Source: Pseudoalteromonas sp. A601 (GTDB taxonomy: Bacteria > Pseudomonadota > Gammaproteobacteria > Enterobacterales > Alteromonadaceae). From it: a stretch of 64,000 bases of DNA. Made by a program: the position numbers and the translations under genes. Shown piece after piece: positions 18,821 through 27,102 of this stretch (position 1 is the stretch's first letter; the number at the start of each line of letters is the position of its first letter). The DNA lies in contig NZ_MXQF01000008.1 in NCBI RefSeq assembly GCF_002165575.1, forward strand, positions 148,921 through 212,920. Direction: 5' to 3'. The notes below the pieces were generated by a model. The model worked only from the letters and a program-made list of their open reading frames with translations, did no database searches and was not told where the DNA came from.

Positions 18821-20185
18821 TTAACGACCTGCGCGACGTAACGCGTTAGATGTAAATTCATTATCATTAAACGATTTAGAAAAATCGTACATCTTTTCTT
18901 GGTTATCTAAACCAATTGCTAGATAACGGCGAGAGTTCAAATCATGATATACGTCAAGCGTGCTCCAGTTTGTTAATGCATCATAGTAGTTTAGGCCGTG
19001 TGCCATAGCCACACGATACATCTGGTCGCGGTTATCATAAATATCAGTTACATGAATTTGCCAGCTGTCTTCATCAATATAAAAAACACGCTTTTTATAG
19101 ATATGACGAGTGTCTTCTTTTAAATCTGCTTCTACCACCCAAACACGGTGTTTTTCATAACGCACATGCTCAGGGTTAATGTGACCGGCCATTAAAATAT
19201 CATCATACTCTAGCTTATCACTGTGTAATTTATAGCTGTTGTAAGGGATATAAAGTTCTTTTTTACCTTTTAGCGTCCACGAATAACGATTAGGTGAGCC
19301 ATTAAACATATCGAAATCATCGGTAGTACGTAAGCTATCAGCTGCTGTACCCGGTGCGTCATAAGCAACATTTGGCGCACGACGAACACGACGTTGACCA
19401 GTGTTATAAGTCCAAGCTTGGCGAGGAGTTAAAATTTGGTCCATGGTTTCATGCACTAACAGTGCAGTACCGGCAAGGCGCGCAGGTTGTGTCACTTTTT
19501 GTTTAAACTTAAACAGAATATTAGACTCTTGAAGCTCGGCCGGCGTTGCTTTTGGATCAGAGTACTTAACAAGTAGCTGCTCATCAAAACCAACCATATT
19601 ATAAGAGCCCGATGCGGTTGGGGCTGCTTGACCACCAAAACGTTCAATCGACAAACCACGATAACGTAATAAGTGGTTCCAAATAGCTTCTAAACCATCT
19701 TTTGGAATGGGAAAAGGAATACCAATGGCGGTATTTTTTATACCATTACCGCCTTCAATTAACTCTGCAGTTGGCGCATATTGCTTCGTAGCATCATACA
19801 CAAATTGTGGGTTAGACGCGCTACGGTGAGTTTTGTAGATATTCATCTTAAATGTCTCTGGGTAGGCTTCAAATAAAGCTACTTGTCCAGGGCTTAAATT
19901 TTCTTTGTACTTATCAACATTTGATTTGTCTATTGTAAAAAGTACTTTGTCATCGGCATAAGGATCTGGGTGATGCATACCAGGTGTATAACCAGCAGGT
20001 GCTTTTGTTATACCACCTGTCCAAGCTGGAATAGAGCCATCTGCATTTCCGGCCTTTTCAGCGCCAACAGGTGTTAAGTCTTTGCCTAAACGTGCAACTT
20101 CTTCTGCAGACATTTTTGCAACAGCTGACGTAGTCGAAAGTAAACCACAAACAGCTAATGCGATGAGGGTAGGTTTTTTTATCAT
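18821..20185 (-). CDS. DUF1329 family periplasmic protein
   Basis: 454 residues starting at MIKKPTLIALAVCGLL, a clear signal peptide cleaved after about residue 22 (SAVA-K). Family hallmarks include 'LGKDLTPVGAEKAGNADGSIPAWTGG' at the mature N-terminus and a C-terminal 'VWVVEADLKEDTRHIYKKRVFYIDEDSWQI' strand region, as in other DUF1329 proteins. The open frame continues upstream to 20302, but that would run through the DUF1302 stop. The start at 20185 has an AAGGGT site and follows DUF1302 by 10 bases. Known members accompany DUF1302 outer-membrane proteins; a lipid-handling periplasmic role is inference. Confidence 0.9.
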   Translation of the reverse strand: MIKKPTLIALAVCGLLSTTSAVAKMSAEEVARLGKDLTPVGAEKAGNADGSIPAWTGGITKAPAGYTPGMHHPDPYADDKVLFTIDKSNVDKYKENLSPGQVALFEAYPETFKMNIYKTHRSASNPQFVYDATKQYAPTAELIEGGNGIKNTAIGIPFPIPKDGLEAIWNHLLRYRGLSIERFGGQAAPTASGSYNMVGFDEQLLVKYSDPKATPAELQESNILFKFKQKVTQPARLAGTALLVHETMDQILTPRQAWTYNTGQRRVRRAPNVAYDAPGTAADSLRTTDDFDMFNGSPNRYSWTLKGKKELYIPYNSYKLHSDKLEYDDILMAGHINPEHVRYEKHRVWVVEADLKEDTRHIYKKRVFYIDEDSWQIHVTDIYDNRDQMYRVAMAHGLNYYDALTNWSTLDVYHDLNSRRYLAIGLDNQEKMYDFSKSFNDNEFTSNALRRAGR

Positions 20186-20195
20186 GATGATACCC

Positions 20196-22358
20196 TTAAA
20201 TTGAATATTTAATATTGAAAGAAACGTAATCACGGTCAGAGAAAGTATTTGTTGCGCCACCACCCCAGAAAGAGTTGTAGCTGAAGTCAAAAGACCATGC
20301 ATTTTGGTAATTAAAGTTGGCAGTTACACCCAATGACTTGCGATCCTCAATAAATAGGAACATAGGGTCTGGTGTAATACCATTTACGTCATGTGAAAAT
20401 ACAAAGCGAGGTGAGAAGTTAACCCCTTTAAAGAAGTTATAATAATCACCTTTGGCGATTAAACGATAACCCCAAGCAGATGCCGTCGGGAATGGGTTCG
20501 TTTCTGGGCCATTTGATAAACCTAAGTGAAGTGTTGAATAATCATCGCTGCCTGGGCCCGTAATTACACCACTGCGCCCAGTACCAGAAACATTTAAACG
20601 CAATTCGTCATATTCAGGCATGTTATTAATTCTAACACCGCCAACTTCACCCACAACAGCCCAACTATCAGCACCAAGCGATGGTCCAAACAGGTGTGTT
20701 GCTGTAAATTGAAGCTGTGCTGTGTTTCTTAAAATATACCCAGCAGCTAAGTCACCAGGCGCAACAGCACTACTAAAAACAGTCCCATCTGGGAGTTTTG
20801 TTTTTGCATCACCTGGTACCTGTGATATGCGTTCTAATTCAGGGTTTAGGCCAGCAGCAGCTAATTGTTCAGGCATACCTGCGTACAATAACTCCACGTC
20901 ATCAATTTGCAATGGTTCATCTTGGCGAAACGCAAATTCACCAGCAAAAGCAGTTTCACCTAATGATGTATTAAAACTAAGCCCATACAATTTGATATCT
21001 TCGGGGTATTCTAGAACCCCCTGAGTAAATGCATTTAGGCTTGTAACGTTATCAGCATTTATAGTGTTCTCTAAAATATAGTTAATATCTTGTCCTAAAG
21101 AATTAACTTCAACTATTTTCTCTATTCCGTTCTCATCTAATTCAATTTTTTTATCGACGAAGTTAGAAACTTTACCCGAAATTAATGGTCGACGACTATG
21201 GTAGTTAATATGATACAGTGCAACTTCCGTGTCGTTTAATTCAGGTAAGAACATACCTAAGCGTAGACCGTACTGACCGCCATTTTTGGGTTCAAATTTA
21301 CCAGCATTTCCTTTCCCTTTAAGTGCAACCTTAGTTGGGTAAGCTAGATACATCTTTTCCATCATTTCTTTACCTTGATCACTGGTTGGATCAACACCTT
21401 GTGATCGGACAATATCATCTAAGCTGTTTAAACTATTTGTTAAGAACTCCAAATCAATATCAGGGTTTGAAGTAAAACCTAATTGGATATTCTGCTGATA
21501 ACCATTTTCAGAGGCAAAGTCATTAGTTGAAAAATAACTACCGGCAGCAGGCAAGCGTGTTTCATGCCATTCATATTGATAAAAAGCTTCAAGGTTTAAA
21601 TTTTCAGTTATGCCTAAAGACGCCCATAACATACCTACAGGGATAAACGCTTCTTTAAGTTCTGCACCAGGCGCTTTTAAACGATCTATATCAACAGGGT
21701 TAACGTTAATACCATGAGAGATTAAAGTACTTTCCCCCCAGTTAACCACTTGCTGACCAAGGCGGATTGAAAGTGGGTTATTACCATCATTCAAATCAAA
21801 ATTGGCCCAAACATAGGCATCAAGTAAACGCAGATCAGCACACACTTGCTCTTTAGTGTCGTCGTCATCACATGGATCGACGCCACCACCTGATGTTGGA
21901 TTAACATAGGCGCGGTCGCCATCCATTAATTCAAAATCATAAAAATACATAAAACGAGTAAATAAGCCAAAATTGTCTTTGCTTATAGATAGGTCATGTG
22001 TGCCTTTGAGTAACTTAGAAAATGATTCACCGCTATCAAAGTTCAAATCTCCTGCATCACCATTATTAGAATAAGCACCGGGTTGTGCCCACACATCTTG
22101 TGAAGAATAAACAATGTTGTTAATTGAAGGGTTATAACCAGTCCAATCAAGTGCAGGGCTATTACTTTTACCAATCAGCGCAAAGTCACGGTCTTCTATA
22201 CGTATGCTTTGTCCATAAGAAAAGTTTGAATCGAACGTAACATCAAAGCCACCAACATCAAAGTTAGCGGCTTGAGCTACGCCAGTGGATAAACCTAACG
22301 AAGCAGCTGCTAGGCCTAAAACTATTTTGTTTTTAACAAAAAGCGATCTTCTTATCAT
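20196..22358 (-). CDS. DUF1302 family outer-membrane beta-barrel protein
   Basis: 720 residues from MIRRSLFVKNK, with a signal peptide ending near AQAA and then alternating beta-strand sequence. It ends in 'RDYVSFNIKYSI', a typical outer-membrane C-terminal strand. The family block 'LSIRLGQQVVNWGESTLISHGINVNPVDIDRL' is present at about 200-235. An acidic Cys-containing loop (DPCDDDDTKEQVCADL) may form a disulfide. The start is preceded by AGGGGGA; an upstream ATG at 22385 adds nine residues and lacks a better site. It is first in a two-gene transcript with DUF1329 and has a predicted promoter at 22526-22554. Confidence 0.9.
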   Translation of the reverse strand: MIRRSLFVKNKIVLGLAAASLGLSTGVAQAANFDVGGFDVTFDSNFSYGQSIRIEDRDFALIGKSNSPALDWTGYNPSINNIVYSSQDVWAQPGAYSNNGDAGDLNFDSGESFSKLLKGTHDLSISKDNFGLFTRFMYFYDFELMDGDRAYVNPTSGGGVDPCDDDDTKEQVCADLRLLDAYVWANFDLNDGNNPLSIRLGQQVVNWGESTLISHGINVNPVDIDRLKAPGAELKEAFIPVGMLWASLGITENLNLEAFYQYEWHETRLPAAGSYFSTNDFASENGYQQNIQLGFTSNPDIDLEFLTNSLNSLDDIVRSQGVDPTSDQGKEMMEKMYLAYPTKVALKGKGNAGKFEPKNGGQYGLRLGMFLPELNDTEVALYHINYHSRRPLISGKVSNFVDKKIELDENGIEKIVEVNSLGQDINYILENTINADNVTSLNAFTQGVLEYPEDIKLYGLSFNTSLGETAFAGEFAFRQDEPLQIDDVELLYAGMPEQLAAAGLNPELERISQVPGDAKTKLPDGTVFSSAVAPGDLAAGYILRNTAQLQFTATHLFGPSLGADSWAVVGEVGGVRINNMPEYDELRLNVSGTGRSGVITGPGSDDYSTLHLGLSNGPETNPFPTASAWGYRLIAKGDYYNFFKGVNFSPRFVFSHDVNGITPDPMFLFIEDRKSLGVTANFNYQNAWSFDFSYNSFWGGGATNTFSDRDYVSFNIKYSI

Positions 22359-22502
22359 TGTGTGTTTCCCCCTGTCGCGGGTCATTTTGTGATCAAGTTG
22401 TTGTTTTTAGTGTAGTAGTAACGATAGAACCGAAACATAAAAATTACAAATAGAACGCGTTGAAACAACCATTAATTTACAATTTAGTTAGCGTTTACGT
22501 AA

Positions 22503-22520
22503 TGGTAAGACGTCCTACCA
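22503..22520. promoter_or_regulatory. 18-bp palindrome at the predicted start of DUF1302 transcription (candidate operator)
   Basis: The sequence TGGTAAGAC-GTCCTACCA is an inverted repeat with one mismatched pair out of nine. It is flanked by a second inverted pair, TTTACGT (22494-22500) and ACGTAAA (22533-22539). Its place at the predicted +1 fits repressor binding. The regulator is not identifiable from the window. Confidence 0.5.
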
Positions 22521-22525
22521 GATAA

Positions 22526-22554
22526 TTTATACACGTAAATTAACAATAGGACAA
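22526..22554 (-). promoter_or_regulatory. Predicted sigma-70 promoter of the DUF1302-DUF1329 genes
   Basis: On the minus strand, TTGTCC (22554-22549) is separated by 17 bases from TATAAA (22531-22526), giving 4/6 and 5/6 matches to consensus. The predicted transcription start near 22519 falls inside the palindrome at 22503-22520. Position about 170 bases before the gene suggests a long leader. Confidence 0.5.
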
Positions 22555-22601
22555 ATTGAATTAACAAAAAGATAATATAAATGTGGAATATTTTAAATTT
22601 T

Positions 22602-22823
22602 TTAGCTTACTCGCTCAAGCCTAATAAATTGATTTTCGGCTGTAAGCAACAACCTAAACCGCCCTCTAACCCCCAAAGATGAAATAAAAGGTCGCAAATG
22701 ATGGGCAGCAAAACGTACTGTTTTACCACCATCTTCAGTTACTTGTACTGACGTATATTTACCATCGTAATAATCCATACACTGTTTATACGTCAGATTT
22801 AGTAAAAAGTAATACTCGCGCAT
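22602..22823 (-). CDS. DUF2835 family protein
   Basis: 73 residues matching the small DUF2835 family by pattern: 'YYFLLNLTYKQCMDYYDGKYTSVQV' and 'VRFAAHHLRPFISSLGVRGRFRLLL' are its two conserved blocks. It follows the pepN stop by two bases and is surely co-transcribed with it, the usual place for this family in related bacteria. Function is unknown. The size and basic, compact beta-rich sequence would fit a small nucleic-acid or protein-binding domain, but nothing shows this directly. Confidence 0.85.
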   Translation of the reverse strand: MREYYFLLNLTYKQCMDYYDGKYTSVQVTEDGGKTVRFAAHHLRPFISSLGVRGRFRLLLTAENQFIRLERVS

Positions 22824-22825
22824 GC

Positions 22826-25420
22826 TTAAGCTAATGCTTTCTCAACTTTCTCAAATAAATCATCACTGAGATTTTCCAGTTGTGACAATCGCTCTAGCTG
22901 AGCTTTCATTGCCATTGAACGCGTATCATCGTAACGCCGCCATGACATAAATGGTGTAAGCATTCTTGAGGCATTTTGTGGATTTATCGCATTGAGTTTA
23001 ATCAGCAAATCGCCTAATAGCGCATAACCTGCTCCATCAATACGATGAAACTGTGCAGTATTAAAGTGACTAAAACTACCAACCAGGGCTCGTACACGAT
23101 TTGGATTCGAAAAATCAAAGCAAGGGTGTTCATACAAGCTTTGAATATGTTTTATGGCATCAGGCTTACTTTGCATAGCTTGTAATGCAAACCATTTATC
23201 CATAACCAGTACGTCATGGCGCCATTGACCATCAAAACCATTTAACAATTCATCTGTTAACGGGTGCTGTGCTTTGACTGCTGCACTTAATGCCGCTAGT
23301 ACATTGGTCATATTTGTTGACTGAGCAACTTGCGATAGATATGTCGTTACGCGATTATCTTCAGTTTTAGCCAAATAATGTAAACATTGCCCTTTTAAAG
23401 CTCGAACAGCAACTGCATTGGCATTGATTGAGCCATCATCATGAAGTTGATTATAACAATTATGCAGTGCTGACTGCAGCTCTTGAGCCAGCTGCAGTTC
23501 GAACCTCTCAGTGACATTTAAGATGCTATCTACAGGGATAACATCAAACTCTGCAGCTAATGTATCAAAACTTGGCAGTTTTAACAGTTCTGCTGTCAGA
23601 GCTAAATCACCCTCTAAATTATTAATTAATGCTGTAAATACACTAATAACAGCATCACTTAACTTCACTTCTGTTGATGAAGCTATCGCCTGCTTAACTG
23701 CCATAACAAAGAGTTTTTGCTGTGCATCCCAGCGCGAAAAATCGCTACGCGCATAACGCATGATATGCAATAAACTGGCTTCATCCGTTGTTTGCTCAAC
23801 AATACAAGGCGCTGAAAAGTCCTCTAATAACACCGCAACAGGACTTTTAGTTAAACCATCAAATTTAAATTCTTGCGAGCATTCAGTAACATTAAGTACA
23901 GAATCAAGCTCTTTACCATTAAATGATAAGGTAATGCTCTGCCCTTTCTCATCTAGTAACTCGATTGCAAATGGAATATGTAAAGGCGCATTATCGGGTT
24001 GATTAACAGGTGCAGATTGCATAACAGATAAGGTCAAAATACCCTTGTCTTTATCAAAATCTTGCTTAACACTTAAGCGAGGCGTACCTGCTTGATTATA
24101 CCAACGCTTGAACTGTGTTAAATCAATGTTCGACGCGTCTTGCATTGCTGCTACAAAATCATCACACGTGACCGCCTGACCATCATGGCGCTCAAAATAA
24201 AGTGTCATACCTTGTTGAAACTTTTGCTCACCTAACAAAGTGTGCATCATACGGATGACTTCAGCACCTTTATCGTACACGGTTACCGTGTAAAAGTTAT
24301 TCATTTCAATAACTTTTTCAGGTCTAATAGGATGAGACATAGGGCCTGCATCTTCACTAAATTGGTGTGTACGCATCACTTTTACAGCATCAATTCGATT
24401 AAGTGCACGAGATCCTAAGTCACTACTAAATTCTTGATCACGAAATACTGTGAGCCCTTCTTTTAACGATAGCTGAAACCAGTCTCTACAGGTTACGCGA
24501 TTACCAGTCCAGTTATGGAAGTACTCATGACCCACAATAGATTCAATTGTATGATAATCTTTATCAGTGGCTGTTTCTTGATTGGCTAATACACATTTAG
24601 AATTAAATATATTCAGGCCTTTGTTTTCCATCGCCCCCATATTGAAGAAATCAACAGCAACAATCATATAAATATCAAGGTCATACTCTAGATTAAAGCG
24701 CTCTTCATCCCATTGCATAGACTTCTTAAGTGAGGCCATAGCATGAGGGGTTTTAGGCAAATTCCCTTTATCTACAAACAAAGCTAGTTCAACATTTCGT
24801 CCACTTTTAGTCACATAATTATCAGTTAAAACATCAAAGCTTCCCGCAACTAAAGCAAACAAATAGCTTGGCTTTTTAAAAGGGTCTTGCCATTTAGCAA
24901 AATGTAGGCCGTCGTCAAGTAAGCCTTCATCAACTTTGTTACCATTTGATAATAAATGCTCAAATTTTTGCTCAGCAATTATCGTTACATCAAAACTGGC
25001 AAGCACATCAGGGCGATCTAAATAGTAGGTTATTTTTCTAAACCCTTGCGCTTCACACTGGGTACAATAAGCCCCACCCGATAAATACAGACCTTCTAAG
25101 GATGAATTAGTATCCGGCGAAATATTCGTCACAATCCTAAGCTGACAACTCTCAGGCAAGTTTTTAATTATTAGTTGTTCGTTCTGCTGTTGATAATCAG
25201 CGTAATCATCCCCGTCAACTTGAACAGAGAGTAACGTGAGATCAATACCGTCTAGTATTAAATCAGCTTTACTCTCATTGGTTCTGACAAGTTGTAATAC
25301 AGACGTTACTTGCGTTTCAAGTGGACTGAGTTTAAATGTCAGATCGACATGCTCTATATTAAAATCGGGGGCTTGATAATCTTTTAGATATTGTGCTTGA
25401 GGTTTATTGCTTGCAGTCAT
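22826..25420 (-). CDS. pepN: Aminopeptidase N (M1 family)
   Basis: Zinc aminopeptidase with broad specificity, main aminopeptidase of the cytosol in gammaproteobacteria. It has 864 residues from MTASNKPQAQYLKDYQAPDF, aligned with the E. coli start; the frame runs to 25459 but lacks a ribosome site there, while GGAG precedes 25420. GAMEN is at 262-266, and the zinc motif HEYFH (298-302) has its third ligand at Glu321. The whole length matches E. coli PepN, ending in 'LENLSDDLFEKVEKALA'. It is upstream of the DUF2835 gene and downstream of the NhaC-type gene, all minus strand. Confidence 0.97.
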   Translation of the reverse strand: MTASNKPQAQYLKDYQAPDFNIEHVDLTFKLSPLETQVTSVLQLVRTNESKADLILDGIDLTLLSVQVDGDDYADYQQQNEQLIIKNLPESCQLRIVTNISPDTNSSLEGLYLSGGAYCTQCEAQGFRKITYYLDRPDVLASFDVTIIAEQKFEHLLSNGNKVDEGLLDDGLHFAKWQDPFKKPSYLFALVAGSFDVLTDNYVTKSGRNVELALFVDKGNLPKTPHAMASLKKSMQWDEERFNLEYDLDIYMIVAVDFFNMGAMENKGLNIFNSKCVLANQETATDKDYHTIESIVGHEYFHNWTGNRVTCRDWFQLSLKEGLTVFRDQEFSSDLGSRALNRIDAVKVMRTHQFSEDAGPMSHPIRPEKVIEMNNFYTVTVYDKGAEVIRMMHTLLGEQKFQQGMTLYFERHDGQAVTCDDFVAAMQDASNIDLTQFKRWYNQAGTPRLSVKQDFDKDKGILTLSVMQSAPVNQPDNAPLHIPFAIELLDEKGQSITLSFNGKELDSVLNVTECSQEFKFDGLTKSPVAVLLEDFSAPCIVEQTTDEASLLHIMRYARSDFSRWDAQQKLFVMAVKQAIASSTEVKLSDAVISVFTALINNLEGDLALTAELLKLPSFDTLAAEFDVIPVDSILNVTERFELQLAQELQSALHNCYNQLHDDGSINANAVAVRALKGQCLHYLAKTEDNRVTTYLSQVAQSTNMTNVLAALSAAVKAQHPLTDELLNGFDGQWRHDVLVMDKWFALQAMQSKPDAIKHIQSLYEHPCFDFSNPNRVRALVGSFSHFNTAQFHRIDGAGYALLGDLLIKLNAINPQNASRMLTPFMSWRRYDDTRSMAMKAQLERLSQLENLSDDLFEKVEKALA

Positions 25421-25437
25421 AGGTAAACTCCACAGAG

Positions 25438-25457
25438 GCTCCCCTATAAAGAGGAGC
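25438..25457 (-). repeat. Hairpin in the pepN leader
   Basis: On the minus strand an 8-bp stem with one G-T pair and a TTAT loop stands 10 bases before the pepN GGAG site. No T-run follows. It could slow ribosome access or protect the 5' end; regulation is only a possibility. Confidence 0.4.
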
Positions 25458-25464
25458 ACTAAAT

Positions 25465-26928
25465 TTAAGCCTGTTGTTTTGGTTTGATGCGTAAAATTTT
25501 GATACCTAAATAGGCGTAAACAACGGCTAAGAATGGGTTGATTAAGTTAAAAAACGCATAGAATAAATAATCAAATGGATTAACATGCAATACACTTTGC
25601 ATGTAAGCTCCGCATGTATTCCAAGGGATCAACGGGCTGGTAATAGTACCGCCGTCTTCTAATGTACGAGATAAATTAACAGGTTTAAGCCCACGTTTTT
25701 CATATTCATCTTTATACATACGCCCAGGCACAACAATCGCAATATATTGATCGGCAGCAATAACGTTTGTTCCAATACAGGTAGCAATCGTTGCTGTAAT
25801 TAATGAGCCTGTGCTTTTTGCTATTTTTAAGATGCTTTTAACAAAAATGTCCAGTAAGCCAGTCTTTTCCATAATGGCACCAAACATTAATGCAGTCATT
25901 ATCAGCCACGTAGTAGTTAACATACCCGCCATTCCACCGCCACTGAGCAGTGAGTCCATTTTGTCGTCACCTGTAACAACTGAAAAGCCATCGAAAAATG
26001 TGCTCCATATTAACTTAAAGTAACCAATAATTTGCCCTTGTGACCCATCTATTTGACTGGTAATTAAATCTGATTGGAACAACATAGCCCATAGAGCACC
26101 AATTACCGCACCAATAGAAATAGCCGGAAACGCGGGCATTTTTCTAATCGCTAATACGAGTAAGACAATTAATGGCACAAGCATTTCAATGCCAATGTTA
26201 AAATTTTGCTCTAGAATAAGGGTAATTTCATCAATTCGACCAGCTTCATTTTCGGCACTGGCATTAAAACCCATCACAATAAAAATAATTAAAGCGATAA
26301 TAAAGCTGGGTACTGTGGTCCATAACATATGATGAATATGTTCAAATAAATCAGCGCCAACAACAGCAGGAGCCAAATTGGTTGTTTCAGATAAAGGACT
26401 AAGCTTATCACCAAAATAAGCACCTGATATAACCGCCCCTGCTGTAACAACCTGATCTAATCCCAATCCTGTTGCTACACCAAGTAACGCCGTACCTATG
26501 GTTGCCGCCGTGGTCCATGAGCTGCCGATACTCATCGCAACAATGCCACAAATTAAACAGCTAGCTGCATAAAACCAACTCGGATCGATAACTTGTAGGC
26601 CATAATAAATTAAGGTTGGCACTGTACCAGAAAGCAACCAAGTACCAATTAAAGCACCTACCATAAGTAAAATTAGTATCGCTCCCAAAGATAAAGTGAT
26701 GCCTTCTATCATTGCATCTTCAAGCTTTTTCCAGGTATAACCGTTTTTAAGGCCTATTAAAGCTGCCGTGAATGTTGCAAACAATAATGCTATTTGGTTT
26801 GGACCTGATGAAGAGCTATCACCAAATAAATAGACCGCTGCACCTAATAAACAAATTAACACTGAGATTGGTATCAGTGCATCCCAAAAGCTTGCTTGTT
26901 GCACGTTTTTTTCTTCTTGTGGTATCAA
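25465..26928 (-). CDS. nhaC: NhaC-type Na+/H+ antiporter
   Basis: Inner-membrane antiporter of about 487 residues with 10-12 hydrophobic helices. Family hallmarks are 'GSSWTTAATIGTALLGVATGLG' and 'ISGAYFGDKLSPLSETTNLAPA' at about 145-200, and 'GTNVIAADQYIAIVVPGRMY' in the C-terminal half. I start at a TTG at 26928, because AGGAG lies seven bases before it. The longer frame begins with another TTG at 26952 that has no site. Exact substrate (Na+, or a coupled amino or organic acid) cannot be read from sequence. It precedes pepN by 44 bases on the same strand. Confidence 0.88.
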   Translation of the reverse strand: MIPQEEKNVQQASFWDALIPISVLICLLGAAVYLFGDSSSSGPNQIALLFATFTAALIGLKNGYTWKKLEDAMIEGITLSLGAILILLMVGALIGTWLLSGTVPTLIYYGLQVIDPSWFYAASCLICGIVAMSIGSSWTTAATIGTALLGVATGLGLDQVVTAGAVISGAYFGDKLSPLSETTNLAPAVVGADLFEHIHHMLWTTVPSFIIALIIFIVMGFNASAENEAGRIDEITLILEQNFNIGIEMLVPLIVLLVLAIRKMPAFPAISIGAVIGALWAMLFQSDLITSQIDGSQGQIIGYFKLIWSTFFDGFSVVTGDDKMDSLLSGGGMAGMLTTTWLIMTALMFGAIMEKTGLLDIFVKSILKIAKSTGSLITATIATCIGTNVIAADQYIAIVVPGRMYKDEYEKRGLKPVNLSRTLEDGGTITSPLIPWNTCGAYMQSVLHVNPFDYLFYAFFNLINPFLAVVYAYLGIKILRIKPKQQA

Positions 26929-27056
26929 AATTGGAACTCCTACACGTAGCAATGTACGCGCTTAATTATTATTTTTTAGCACTGTTAACTATCTAAAGCA
27001 TAGTTTTTCTCAGCGTTTAATCAGCGATTATAGCAATTCATATTGCTTTAGGCAGC

Positions 27057-27081
27057 AAAAAAGGCGCTATTGCGCCTTTTT
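27057..27081 (-). terminator. Intrinsic terminator after prc
   Basis: 10-bp stem AAAAAGGCGC/GCGCCTTTTT (27058-27067 and 27072-27081) with a TATT loop. Six A on the plus strand give the T-run on the minus strand, directly after the prc stop. It can also act for plus-strand transcripts. Confidence 0.9.
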
Positions 27082-27102
27082 AAAATTGACTGATTTATGT
27101 GT

